From Streptomyces sp. L2 (GTDB lineage Bacteria; Actinomycetota; Actinomycetes; Streptomycetales; Streptomycetaceae): 64,000 nucleotides of DNA. The notes under the pieces are model-generated. The model did no database searches. It was not told the DNA's origin and saw nothing but the letters and a program-made list of their open reading frames with translations. Every line of letters begins with the position of its first letter. Within the stretch, counting starts at the first letter, position 1. The DNA lies in assembly GCF_004124325.1 (NCBI RefSeq), contig NZ_QBDT01000001.1, positions 3,844,001-3,908,000 of the forward strand, read 5' to 3'. Shown here one piece after another: positions 27,650-37,800 of this stretch. The position numbers were made by a program, and so were the translations under genes.

Positions 27650-27709
27650 ATCGCGAGTCGCTGCGCCGCGGGCCGTGAGCGACAGCCCTTGAGCGGCGGG
27701 CCGAGGGGC

Positions 27710-28615
27710 TCAGCCCCAGTGGGAGGCTGCCCGGAGAAGCCACTCGTGCGCCCGCGCGACGTGGGGCAGGGCGAGGGTCCCGGTGCGCACGGTCAGGAAG
27801 TACGTGCGCAGCGGCGGCACAGCCGGGCTGTGCAGCCTGGTGATCTCGCCCCGGCGGAGGGCGTGGGCGCAGAGGTAGCGGGGCAGCACGGCGAGGCCGG
27901 CGCCGGCGACGACGCAGGTGAGCACGGCGCGCAGATCCGGCACGATGACCGTGCCCGAGGCGGTCGGGTGCGCGTCGAAGACGGAGGCCCAGTACCGCGT
28001 GACGAAGGGCAATGACTCGTGGACCTCGACCACCGGCAGTCTCTCCAGCGCGGCCGCCTCCGTGCGCTGCGCCTGCGGTGTTCCGATGCGGTCGGTCCAG
28101 CGAGGGGAGGCGACCAGGACATGCTCCTCGTCGCAGAGCGGGGTCGCGGTGAGCAGGGCGCCGCGCGGCCGGGTGGTGCTGATGGCCAGGTCGTGTCGGC
28201 CGGCGGCGAGGCCGTCCAGGGCTTCCTCCGCCGTGCCGAAGGAGGCGCGCAGGGCAAGGACCCCGCCGTCGTCGCCCGGCAGTTCCGTCAGCGCGGGCAG
28301 GGCCCGTTCCGCGGTGAACTCGGGGGGACCGGCGAGGTGCAGCGTCCGTGGAGAGGAGTCTTCGTCCAGCCCGGTACCGGCTATCTCCACCAGGGCGTCG
28401 AGATGGGGCGCGGCCTTGTGGGCGAGTTCGTCACCGATGGTCGTCGGCGTCACACCGCGGGCCTGCCGGAGGAACAGGGGCCGTCCCAGCTGGCGTTCCA
28501 GGGTGCGGATCTGGGAGGTGACGGCCGGCTGGGACAGCCCGAGCAGCGCGGCCGCGCGGGTGAAGGAGCCGGCCCGGTGCACGGTGACGAAGGTGCGCAG
28601 CAATGCCAGATCCAT
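27710..28615 (-). CDS. LysR-family transcriptional regulator
   Basis: A 301-residue protein with an N-terminal helix-turn-helix (MDLALLRTFVTVHRAGSFTRAAALLGLSQPAVTSQIRTLE) and a periplasmic-binding-like effector domain. ATG 28613-28615 matches the family start. There is no divergent partner gene: the next gene upstream, the cystathionine lyase, is on the same strand and ends 199 bp away. The target is therefore unclear. An AT-rich stretch (ACTATAAATAAGTCGATA, from about 28665) lies upstream and may be its promoter. Confidence 0.9.
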   Translation of the reverse strand: MDLALLRTFVTVHRAGSFTRAAALLGLSQPAVTSQIRTLERQLGRPLFLRQARGVTPTTIGDELAHKAAPHLDALVEIAGTGLDEDSSPRTLHLAGPPEFTAERALPALTELPGDDGGVLALRASFGTAEEALDGLAAGRHDLAISTTRPRGALLTATPLCDEEHVLVASPRWTDRIGTPQAQRTEAAALERLPVVEVHESLPFVTRYWASVFDAHPTASGTVIVPDLRAVLTCVVAGAGLAVLPRYLCAHALRRGEITRLHSPAVPPLRTYFLTVRTGTLALPHVARAHEWLLRAASHWG

Positions 28616-28766
28616 GGCAGGACGACCCCTCTCCCTGCCCTCCTCCGGCCCCCAGGCAGGCATCAACTATAAATAAGTCGATAGGTCTCTGTCGTTACCG
28701 TGATTGGACACTGACGGAGAGTCAATTAGCCTTGTTCGCGCGGTCCTTCGCGCGCGGGACCGCACG

Positions 28767-28801
28767 GCGGTCCGAGCCACGAGGGGGGAGGCTCGGACCG
28801 C
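28767..28801 (-). terminator. Hairpin terminator after the cystathionine lyase gene
   Basis: Perfect 12-bp stem, GCGGTCCGAGCC / GGCTCGGACCGC, with an 11-nt loop, just beyond the stop codon of the minus-strand gene. Confidence 0.75.
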
Positions 28802-28814
28802 TCTCACTGCCCGA

Positions 28815-29963
28815 TCAGCCCGCGGACTCGTCCAGGGCCCGCAGGACGTCCGCCACCAGGTCCTCGGGGTCCTCGGCCCCGACGGACATGCGGATGAAGC
28901 CCTCCGCGACCGCGTCGCCGCCCCAGCGCCCGCGCCGTTCGGCCGTGGAGCGGACCCCGCCGAAGCTCGTCGCGTCCTCCACCAGGCGCAGCGCCTGGAG
29001 GAACCGCTCGGCACGCGCGCGCGTGGGAAGCGTGAAGGAGACGACGCAGCCGAAGCGGCGCATCTGCTGTGAGGCGATCTTGTGGGAGGGGTCGTCGGGC
29101 AGTCCGGGATAGCGCAGTCCGGACACCTCCGGCCGGGTGCGCAACGCCTCGGCGACCGCGAGAGCGGTGGCGTTCTGCCGGTCGACGCGCAACTGCAGGG
29201 TGGCGATGGAGCGGTGCGCCAGCCAGGCCTCCATGGGCCCGGAGATCGCGCCGACGATCTTGCGCCAGCGCCGTACGGCGGTCATGGCCCCGGCGTCGCG
29301 GCCGGCGACGTAGCCGAGGAGGACGTCCCCGTGTCCGGTGAGCTGCTTGGTGCCGCTGGCCACGGAGAAGTCGGCGCCCAGCTCCAGGGGGCGCTGTCCG
29401 AGCGGACTGGCCAGGGTGTTGTCGACGGCCACGAGGGCGCCCCGCGCGTGGGCCGCCTCCACCAGCCGGCGGATGTCACACACGTCGAGCCCGGGGTTCG
29501 ACGGGGACTCGATCCACAGCAGCCGCGCTCCGTCGAGGACCTCCAGCTGGGCGTCCCCGCCGGTCGGCGCGGTGCGCACCTCGATGCTGTACGCCTCCAG
29601 CTGCTCGCGGACGAGCGGCAGCACCTGGTAGCCGTCGGAGGGCAGGACGACCGTGTCGCCGGAGTGCAGCTGGGAGAACAGCACCGACGAGATCGCGGCC
29701 ATGCCGGACGCGAACACCAGCGTCTCGACGTCGTCCCGCCCGGGTGCCTCCAGCTCGCCGATGGCGCGCTCCAGCAGGGTCCAGGTCGGATTGTCGTCGC
29801 GGCCGTAGGCGTAGGGGCCCGTCACCTCCCCGGGCAGGTGGAAGTGCGCGGCGAACACCGGTCCGGGCAGCGTGGGTTCGTGCTTGACGGCCTCCGGCAG
29901 CCCGGCCCGTACCGCGCGTGTGCCGTCGCCGGTGCCGCTCTCATCCTTGGTGGCGTCGCTCAT
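28815..29963 (-). CDS. Cystathionine gamma-lyase/synthase-family PLP enzyme
   Basis: A 382-residue Cys/Met-metabolism PLP enzyme (fold type I). It shows PAYAYGRDDNPTWTLLE-like substrate sequence (PYAYGRDDNPTWTLLE), FASGMAAISSVL, VDNTLASPLGQRPL and the PLP-lysine motif SGTKQLTGHGD. The family cleaves or forms cystathionine or related thioethers. Lyase is the usual annotation, but substrate choice cannot be read from the sequence. Its ATG overlaps the stop of ptpA by 4 bp (ATGA), so the two are translationally coupled. Confidence 0.9.
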   Translation of the reverse strand: MSDATKDESGTGDGTRAVRAGLPEAVKHEPTLPGPVFAAHFHLPGEVTGPYAYGRDDNPTWTLLERAIGELEAPGRDDVETLVFASGMAAISSVLFSQLHSGDTVVLPSDGYQVLPLVREQLEAYSIEVRTAPTGGDAQLEVLDGARLLWIESPSNPGLDVCDIRRLVEAAHARGALVAVDNTLASPLGQRPLELGADFSVASGTKQLTGHGDVLLGYVAGRDAGAMTAVRRWRKIVGAISGPMEAWLAHRSIATLQLRVDRQNATALAVAEALRTRPEVSGLRYPGLPDDPSHKIASQQMRRFGCVVSFTLPTRARAERFLQALRLVEDATSFGGVRSTAERRGRWGGDAVAEGFIRMSVGAEDPEDLVADVLRALDESAG

Positions 29964-30451
29964 GCGGCCCGTCCCTCCAGTCGTTCTCGTACGGCGGCCA
30001 GCAGACCCTCGCTCGCCCCCTCCACCATCTCAAGGCACTCCGCGAAGCCGTCCCGGGCCCCGTAGTAGGGGTCCGGGACGTCCAGGTCGGCGCCGGCGGC
30101 GGGGTCGTAGGAGCGCAGCAGACGTACCTTTCGGGCGTCCTCCTCGGTGGTGGCGAGGCGACGCAGGGCCTTGAGGTGGCCGGTGTCGAGGGCGATCACC
30201 AGGTCGAGACGGCCGAACCAGGACGGCTCGAACCGGCGTGCGACGTGATCGCTGCCGTAGCCGTGCTCGTCCAGCACCGCCACGGTCCGTGGGTCGGCGC
30301 CCTCCCCCTCGTGCCAGTCGCCGGTGCCCGCGCTGTCGACCTCGACCAAGCCTTCCAGCCCGGCCTCCGCCACGCGCGCGCGGAAGACGGACTCGGCCAT
30401 CGGGGAGCGGCAGATGTTGCCGGTGCAGACGAAACAGACGCGGAAGGTCAT
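29960..30451 (-). CDS. ptpA: Low-molecular-weight protein tyrosine phosphatase
   Basis: A 163-residue LMW-PTP. The catalytic P-loop is C9-TGNIC-R15-S, and the general-acid loop is DPYYG near residue 125. It dephosphorylates tyrosine-phosphorylated proteins. The S. coelicolor homologue PtpA is known to act on phosphotyrosine and to influence antibiotic production. It is the middle gene of a three-gene operon: 7 bp after the small membrane protein and overlapping the lyase gene by 4 bp. Confidence 0.92.
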   Translation of the reverse strand: MTFRVCFVCTGNICRSPMAESVFRARVAEAGLEGLVEVDSAGTGDWHEGEGADPRTVAVLDEHGYGSDHVARRFEPSWFGRLDLVIALDTGHLKALRRLATTEEDARKVRLLRSYDPAAGADLDVPDPYYGARDGFAECLEMVEGASEGLLAAVRERLEGRAA

Positions 30452-30458
30452 GGCGGGT

Positions 30459-30836
30459 TCAGTCCTCGTCGGGCAGGACGACGTGCAGTGCCCAGGACAC
30501 GATCGCGACGATCAGGCCGCCGACGACCGCCGTCCAGAACCCCTCCACGTGGAAACTCAGGTCGAGCTTGCCGCTCACCCAGGAGGTGAGCAGCAGCATG
30601 CACGCGTTCACGACCAGCGTGATCAGGCCCAGGGTCAGGATGAACAGCGGGAAAGTGAGCACCTTCACTACCGGCTTGACCAGGAAGTTCACCAGGCCGA
30701 AGATCAGCGCGACGACGATCAGCGTGCCGGCCTTCCGGGCCGTGCTGCCCCCCGTCAGGGTGATCTTGTCGAGCAGCCACACGGCGACCGCCAGGGCGCC
30801 CGCGTTCGCGATCGTCTTGACTACGAAATTCTTCAT
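30459..30836 (-). CDS. Phage_holin_4_2/YvlD-type small membrane protein
   Basis: A 125-residue protein with four hydrophobic helices. The pattern MKNFVVKTIANAGALAVAVWLL, GLVNFLVKPVVKVLTFPLFILTLG and NACMLLLTSWVSG is diagnostic of the YvlD/holin_4 family. Despite the name, these are host proteins with no known lytic role. It begins the operon with ptpA and is divergent from the cupin gene, 57 bp away. Confidence 0.88.
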   Translation of the reverse strand: MKNFVVKTIANAGALAVAVWLLDKITLTGGSTARKAGTLIVVALIFGLVNFLVKPVVKVLTFPLFILTLGLITLVVNACMLLLTSWVSGKLDLSFHVEGFWTAVVGGLIVAIVSWALHVVLPDED

Positions 30837-30893
30837 GTGTCTGATCGTGGCAGACCAGGACGACCGTGAGCAGAGGCGAGGGCGACAAGGGCG

Positions 30894-31211
30894 ATGAAGG
30901 CATTCCGGCTGGACGACCTGGAGGCGGAGCGCGCCGCCAACGAGGGGGCCTATCTTCAGTTCCTGCGGGAGCGGAACATGTCGGTCGGCCTCTACGCCCT
31001 CGACGCGGGCGAGTCCGATCCGCAGCGGCCGCACCGGCAGGACGAGGTCTACTTCGTCGTCAGCGGCCGGGCGTCGATCACGGTCGGCCAGGAGACCACC
31101 CAGGTGGCCCGGGGCAGCGTCGTGTACGTGCCGGCCGGCGCCGTCCACAAGTTCCACCACATCAGCGAGGACCTGAGGGTTCTGGTCGTGTTCTCTCCCC
31201 CAGAGGCCTGA
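30894..31211 (+). CDS. Small cupin-domain protein
   Basis: A single cupin barrel of 105 residues. Motif 1, PHRQDEVYFVVSGRASITVG, has His and Glu metal ligands. Motif 2 is GSVVYVPAGAVHKFHHI. It probably binds a metal ion. The reaction is unknown. ATG 30894 follows a GAGGGCGACAAGGG purine tract. Confidence 0.87.
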   Translation: MKAFRLDDLEAERAANEGAYLQFLRERNMSVGLYALDAGESDPQRPHRQDEVYFVVSGRASITVGQETTQVARGSVVYVPAGAVHKFHHISEDLRVLVVFSPPEA

Positions 31212-31343
31212 GCCCGCGTCTCGGGGTTCCCTAGGGGGCGGTTCAGGGGAGGACAAGGGATGCGCGGCCTCCGTGAGCCCTGCGGCCGCCCTAGCATCGA
31301 GAGCGGAACATCGACAACGCACGAGACGCAAAGGACGAGGGCG

Positions 31344-31556
31344 ATGCGAGAGATCTTCGCGGGACTGCCGTGGTGGGTGAAGTGGGTCGCGGTGCCGGTC
31401 ATCGCCCTGGTCGTGTTCAGCAGCCTGATAGCGACGGTAGTGGTCTTTGTGATCGGCCTGCTCTTCAAGGCGCTGCTCTTCGTCGCGCTGGTCGGCGGAC
31501 TGATCTACGTGGTGCGGAAGTTCATGGGCAACTCCTCGTCACGCAGCGACTGGTGA
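31344..31556 (+). CDS. DUF5326 small membrane protein
   Basis: A 70-residue protein, MREIFAGLPWWVKWVAVPVIALVVF..., with two hydrophobic helices and the tail RKFMGNSSSRSDW. The family is restricted to Streptomyces and relatives and has no known function. ATG 31344 has AAGGACGAGGG upstream. Confidence 0.82.
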   Translation: MREIFAGLPWWVKWVAVPVIALVVFSSLIATVVVFVIGLLFKALLFVALVGGLIYVVRKFMGNSSSRSDW

Positions 31557-31758
31557 GTGCACCGGGAGCCGGCGGCCGGTAACAGGAAACGCCGGTTCCC
31601 TCGGGGGAGGGAAGTTTCCGCCGGAGGCCGCCGACGAGCGGCGGCAGGCGATTAGAGTCCGGAACTCCACGCGGGACCGACCCCCGTGGGCGGCGTACAC
31701 CCACCCGTGTCTCCTCCGCACGGGCTGCCCCCCTCGCGCTCCGGAGTGACCCTTGGCC

Positions 31759-32616
31759 ATGGTTGACACCGCACCGGCGGGCCCCCTCACGCACCCTGCC
31801 GAGCCGCGTGACCGCAGGCCCCCCGTGCAGCGGCCGCCGTCCGGCGCGTCCATTCCCGGGCAGCCGCACTCCGCGACCCTCATCGGATCCGTCCAGCGCG
31901 CGATGCGGCTGCTGGAGACCGTCGCCGCACATGAGCACGGCGCCCCCGCCAAGCAACTCGCCCGCGAGACCGGTCTCGCCCTGCCCACGACCTACCACCT
32001 GCTGCGCACCCTGGTCCACGAGGGCTATCTGCGGCGCGAGAAGGGCCTGTTCTTCCTCGGCGAGGCCGCCGAGCGGCTGAGCAGCAGTGGAGCCCAGCAG
32101 AAACGTCGCAGCGCGGTGGCCGACACCCTGGCACATTGGCGCGATTCGATCGGTGTGCCCGTGTACTACGCGCGCTACCGGGCCGGCGAGATCGAGGTGC
32201 TCTGCGTCTCCGACTCACCGGGGGCACCGGCGGTGCAGGAGTGGGCGGACTTCCGGGAGACGGGCCACGCGCACGCCATCGGGCAGTGTCTGCTCTCCCA
32301 GCTGGACGAGGAGTCCCGCCGCGACCATCTGGCCCGCTACCCCGTGCAGTCGATCACGCCGTACACCGTGCGCGACAACCACACCGTCCTCCGAAAACTG
32401 GAGCGGATGCGGCGGATGGAGCCGGTCGTGGAGCGGCAGGAGTACGCGCTGGGCACGGTGTGCGCCGCCATCCCGATCTCGGTCGGCACCGAGGCGACCA
32501 CGATGGCTCTCTCACTCCCCGCTCACCAGTCCGACCGGCTGCTGCCCGCGGCGCGCCGGCTGCAGGCGGAGATCGGGCGGCATCTCGGATCGCTCACGCT
32601 CTCTATCAGTATCTGA
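31759..32616 (+). CDS. ssgR: IclR-family activator SsgR
   Basis: A 285-residue IclR-type regulator. A Pro-rich N-terminus of about 35 residues precedes the winged helix (IGSVQRAMRLLETVAAHEHGAPAKQLARETGLALPTTYHLL) and the IclR effector domain (VYYARYRAGEIEVLCVSDSPG...). In S. coelicolor, SsgR directly activates ssgA, the adjacent gene, to trigger sporulation-specific division. ATG 31759 was chosen. TTG 31753, with better spacing from GGAG, is an alternative. The identification rests on adjacency to ssgA plus family membership. Confidence 0.9.
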   Translation: MVDTAPAGPLTHPAEPRDRRPPVQRPPSGASIPGQPHSATLIGSVQRAMRLLETVAAHEHGAPAKQLARETGLALPTTYHLLRTLVHEGYLRREKGLFFLGEAAERLSSSGAQQKRRSAVADTLAHWRDSIGVPVYYARYRAGEIEVLCVSDSPGAPAVQEWADFRETGHAHAIGQCLLSQLDEESRRDHLARYPVQSITPYTVRDNHTVLRKLERMRRMEPVVERQEYALGTVCAAIPISVGTEATTMALSLPAHQSDRLLPAARRLQAEIGRHLGSLTLSISI

Positions 32617-32741
32617 AAACTCACTCCTTGTAATCTGTTGTGTACGTTCAGCAAGATTTGACCATTGTCAAAGGGATCAATCCCGGCCAGTCGGCGTCAT
32701 TAGACGGGGTGCGCATGCGTGAGTCCGTACAGGCAGAGGTC

Positions 32742-33152
32742 ATGATGAGCTTTCTCGTGTCCGAGGAGCTCTCCTTCCGTATTCCGGTGGAGTTGCGCTA
32801 CGAGTCCAGTGATCCCTATGCCGTACGGCTCACTTTTCACTTGCCCGGGGACGCCCCGGTGACCTGGGCCTTCGGGCGGGAACTGCTGATCGACGGGGTC
32901 GGCCGGCCGTGCGGGGAGGGGGATGTGCACATCGCTCCCGCCGATTCCGAACTGCTCGGCGAGGTGCTGATCCGGCTTCAGGTCGGCAGCGACCAGGCCC
33001 TGTTCCGGTCCTCGGCACCGCCGCTCGTGGCCTTCCTCGACCGTACGGACAAGCTGGTGCCTCTCGGACAGGAAGGCGCACTCGCCGACTTCGACGCCCA
33101 TCTCGACGAGGCCCTGGACCGCATCCTGGCCGAGGAACAGAGCGCCGGCTGA
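32742..33152 (+). CDS. ssgA: Cell-division activator SsgA (SALP family)
   Basis: A 136-residue SsgA-like protein. ATG 32742 (MMSFLVSEELSFRIPVELRYE) gives exactly the length of known SsgA. SsgA recruits SsgB and so FtsZ to sporulation septum sites, and it occurs only in morphologically complex actinomycetes. The conserved core PVTWAFGRELLIDGVGRPCGEGDVH is clear. An AGAGG lies upstream. The open frame extends back to 32640 and would include a TTA (bldA-dependent) codon, but only upstream of the chosen start. Confidence 0.95.
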   Translation: MMSFLVSEELSFRIPVELRYESSDPYAVRLTFHLPGDAPVTWAFGRELLIDGVGRPCGEGDVHIAPADSELLGEVLIRLQVGSDQALFRSSAPPLVAFLDRTDKLVPLGQEGALADFDAHLDEALDRILAEEQSAG

Positions 33153-33225
33153 AGCGTTACGGCACCGGGGGCGCTGTGCGACGGCCTGGGACGACGGCAT
33201 GCAGGAACGCTTCTGCAGAGGCCGT

Positions 33226-33270
33226 GGCGGGGCCGGCGCCCGGCTCCGCCTCACGTCTTCCGGCCCCGCC
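33226..33270. terminator. Possible terminator between ssgA and the YibE/F gene
   Basis: An 11-bp stem, GGCGGGGCCGG / CCGGCCCCGCC, with a 23-nt loop, abuts the YibE/F stop codon at the convergent junction. Confidence 0.5.
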
Positions 33271-34662
33271 TCACCGCTTCCGGCGCCGTCCCCTTCCGCC
33301 GCGCGCCGGGGTGCGTTGCCGGCCCACCGGCGCCCCGGCCTCGCCGGGCCGGTCGGCCGCCACAACCAAGGCGGCGAGCGCGGTGGTCACCGGCACCGAG
33401 GCGACCAGACCGATCGAGCCCACCAGGGTGCGCACGATCTCCTCGGCCACCAACTCGCTGTTCGCCACGGTGCCCACGCTGCTCTGCGCGATCGAGAACA
33501 GCAGCAGCAAGGGCAGCGCGGCACCGGCGTAGGCGAGGACGAGGGTGTTGACCACCGACGCGATGTGGTCGCGCCCGATGCGGATGGCCGCCCGGTACAG
33601 ACCGCGCCGGCCCAGCGAGGGATTGGCCTCGTGCAACTCCCAGACGGCCGAGGTCTGGGTCACCGTCACGTCGTCCAGGACGCCGAGCGAGCCGATGATG
33701 ACGCCGGCCAGCAGCAGGCCGCTCATGTCGATCGACGGGTACAGGCCGTGGATGAGGCCCGTGTTGTCGTCCGTGTTGCCGGTGAGCGCGGCCCAGCCGA
33801 TGAAGAGGGAGCCGAGCACACCGATCAGCGTGAGGGAGACCAGGGTGCCGAGCACCGCGACCGACGTACGCGCCGACAAGCCGTGGCACATGTAGAGGGC
33901 GATCAGCATGATGGCGCTCGACCCGATGACCGCCACGAGCAGGGGGTTCGAGCCCTGCAGGATCGCGGGCAGGATGAACAGGGTCAGCACGAGGAAGCTC
34001 ACGGCCAGCGCGACCAGCGCCATGACGCCCCGCATCCGGCCCACCACCACGACGGCCAGGGCGAAGACCCCGGCCAGCAGCGTCATGGGGAACTTGCGGT
34101 CGACGTCCGTGACCGAGTACTGCAGGTCCTTCGGTGCCGAGGGCTCGTAGGCGACGACGACCTTCTGGCCCTGGTGCAGTTGGCGTGGCTGGTCCGGCTG
34201 CACGATCTCGGTGAACGTGCGGCCTTTGTCCTTGCCGCTGTCGACGCGGACCGTCGCCTTCTTGCAGGTTCCCTTCGCGTGCTGAGACGCCGAGTCGCCA
34301 CCGGTGGCGGGGTTGTCACCGGTCGGCGTGCCGCCGCCGGAGGCGTTCACCGACGCACAGCTGACCTCGGCCACTTTGGCGACCGTGGCCTGCTGCGTCT
34401 GGCGGTCGAAGCCGACGCCGGTGCGCTCGTGCGGCGGGGCGCCGCCCGGCCAGAGCACCACCAGGCCGACCACGACCGCCGCGGTGAACGGGATCAGGAT
34501 CGCCGCGATGACCCTGCGCAGATGTGCCGAGACGGGAGCAGCGGGGCCGTGGCTGTGGCTGTGGCTGTGACCGTGCGCGTGGCCGTGTCCGTCGTGCTGC
34601 GCCGCGTGGCCGCCGCGAGGCGGTTCCGGGGGCGGTGGCGGGGACTGCTCCATCGTCGTCAC
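33271..34662 (-). CDS. YibE/F-like membrane protein with His-rich N-terminus
   Basis: A 463-residue polytopic protein of the YibE/F family (about 8 transmembrane helices). Its extracytoplasmic domain is near residues 75-180, and the membrane core is marked by GVIIGSLGVLDDVTVTQTSAVWELHEANP. The N-terminal 40 residues are Pro-rich and then carry a GHGHAHGHSHSHSHG tract, a likely metal-binding segment. The family is reported as essential or transport-related in some Gram-positives, with unknown substrate. The start is GTG 34660-34662. ATG three codons later is an alternative. Confidence 0.85.
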   Translation of the reverse strand: MTTMEQSPPPPPEPPRGGHAAQHDGHGHAHGHSHSHSHGPAAPVSAHLRRVIAAILIPFTAAVVVGLVVLWPGGAPPHERTGVGFDRQTQQATVAKVAEVSCASVNASGGGTPTGDNPATGGDSASQHAKGTCKKATVRVDSGKDKGRTFTEIVQPDQPRQLHQGQKVVVAYEPSAPKDLQYSVTDVDRKFPMTLLAGVFALAVVVVGRMRGVMALVALAVSFLVLTLFILPAILQGSNPLLVAVIGSSAIMLIALYMCHGLSARTSVAVLGTLVSLTLIGVLGSLFIGWAALTGNTDDNTGLIHGLYPSIDMSGLLLAGVIIGSLGVLDDVTVTQTSAVWELHEANPSLGRRGLYRAAIRIGRDHIASVVNTLVLAYAGAALPLLLLFSIAQSSVGTVANSELVAEEIVRTLVGSIGLVASVPVTTALAALVVAADRPGEAGAPVGRQRTPARGGRGRRRKR

Positions 34663-34697
34663 CGACCGATCATCGCAAGAACGCTGGGGGCCCCCTG

Positions 34698-34725
34698 TTC
34701 ACCGCGCCCGAAATGACGCTAGCGT
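34698..34725 (+). promoter_or_regulatory. Putative thiC promoter
   Basis: TTCACC (34698-34703) and TAGCGT (34720-34725) are separated by 16 bp and sit just upstream of the TPP riboswitch. Confidence 0.4.
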
Positions 34726-34795
34726 GGGGGCACCTTTGCACACGCGGGAGCTCGGAGCACCGGGCTGAGAGGGCGCTGACCTCCGTACAGGCGAT

Positions 34796-34809
34796 GTTTC
34801 ACGTGGAAC
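34796..34809. other. Degenerate parS in riboswitch arm (copy 1)
   Basis: GTTTCACGTGGAAC, one mismatch from parS. Confidence 0.5.
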
Positions 34810-34816
34810 GACCGAC

Positions 34817-34830
34817 GTTTCACGGGAAAC
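34817..34830. other. Degenerate parS in riboswitch arm (copy 2)
   Basis: GTTTCACGGGAAAC, one mismatch from parS, 21 bp after copy 1. Confidence 0.5.
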
Positions 34831-34891
34831 ACCGACCGACGGAAGCCGCTGCGTCGACCGCCGAACCTGTTACCGGGTAATGCCGGCGTAG

Positions 34892-36688
<1,797 letters not shown>

Positions 36689-36707
36689 GCGTGCGGTGGG
36701 GCCTGCG

Positions 36708-36734
36708 GTGTGCGCCCCCGGTGGGGGCGCACAC
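36708..36734. terminator. Terminator after thiC
   Basis: Perfect 12-bp stem, GTGTGCGCCCCC / GGGGGCGCACAC, with loop GGT, at the convergent junction with the next minus-strand gene. Confidence 0.82.
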
Positions 36735-36740
36735 CGGGGG

Positions 36741-37613
36741 CTAGTCGGGCTGGTGTTCGGGGCCGCCGAAGTCCGGGCTGGTGTAGTCGGGGCTGCTGAA
36801 GCTCGGGCGGGGGCCGGGGGCGGTGCCGTCGTCGGGGCTGCTGAAGCCCGGGCGGTCGTAGCCGAGGCGGGGCATGCGGCCGGTCGGGGACGAGGGCGTG
36901 GTGCGGTGCAGGGCGGCGGTGCCGGGTTCGGCGAGCGCGTCCCGGAGGAACGGGAGGATGCCGCGTTCCAGGACCGCCTCCCGCCAGGCCGCTCTGGCCG
37001 AGGTGACTTCCTGGCCGGCGTCGCCGTCGGGGCCGGGTTCCGCGGAGGTGTTGTTGCGCAGCGCGGTGAGCAGCAGACCGACGGCGGCGACGAGCACCGC
37101 GGCCGCGGTCACGGCGCCGAACACCCAGCCGGCGGTGAGCATGGTCTGCGCGAAGGCCTGGCCCGGGTCGAGCATCTTCACGATGTAGCCGACGAGCAGG
37201 AAGATCGCGGCGGCGGTGCCGGAGAGGACGGGTGCCAGCACGGCTATCACCGCGACGGCGCCCGCGCCGGCGGTCTCGGCGTCCCCGCCGAGAGCGGTGG
37301 CGAGTCCCATGCCGCCCTCGGCCGGTTCCGCGGAAGCGGAATCGGAACCGGAATCCCGGGTTGCGGCGGGGATGGGTGGCGCCGGATGGCGCAGTTCCTC
37401 ACGGACCTTCACGTAGTGCTGGTACTCGGACGCCGCGGCCGCGGTGATCAGGGCGGTGGCGTTGAGCGCCATGGTGCGCAGTTGTTCGGGGTTGAGCCGC
37501 TGTCCGACAGCGGCCAGTTCCGGGCGGTTCGGTGCGGAGCGCAGCGCCTCATCGAGGATCCGCTCGAACTCCTGGCGGTCCTCGTTCAGCAGGTGCTGCG
37601 GAACGCTGTTCAT
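36741..37613 (-). CDS. Membrane protein of unknown function
   Basis: A 290-residue protein. Residues 1-65 are helical and soluble (MNSVPQHLLNEDRQEFERILDEALRSAPNRPELAAVG). Two hydrophobic segments follow in the middle (GAVAVIAVLAPVLSGTAAAIFLLVGYIV and WVFGAVTAAAVLVAAVGLLLTA). The cytoplasmic C-terminus ends in repeated FSSPD/YTSPDFGGPE motifs. Start ATG 37611-37613 is likely, with ATG 37617-37619 close by. No family could be assigned. Confidence 0.75.
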   Translation of the reverse strand: MNSVPQHLLNEDRQEFERILDEALRSAPNRPELAAVGQRLNPEQLRTMALNATALITAAAASEYQHYVKVREELRHPAPPIPAATRDSGSDSASAEPAEGGMGLATALGGDAETAGAGAVAVIAVLAPVLSGTAAAIFLLVGYIVKMLDPGQAFAQTMLTAGWVFGAVTAAAVLVAAVGLLLTALRNNTSAEPGPDGDAGQEVTSARAAWREAVLERGILPFLRDALAEPGTAALHRTTPSSPTGRMPRLGYDRPGFSSPDDGTAPGPRPSFSSPDYTSPDFGGPEHQPD

Positions 37614-37800
37614 GTGCATCCCCCGATGCTCCGTAGGGCTTGGGGCTCGCACGCCGGCGAGCCGTCGGGCAGAAACGGAGGGGAGCCTGCTACGGATAAG
37701 GCGATGGTAGAGCCGTGACGGCACACGGTGACAGGGGGTTGCCGGAATTGGGTGCCGACCTGCGACGACCCGGCCGCGGGTACGCCTTCCCCGGGAACGC

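Noticed and set aside
30459..30836. Phage holin gene as evidence of a prophage
   Set aside because: The family name is historical. The protein is a common chromosomal membrane protein, and no phage genes surround it.
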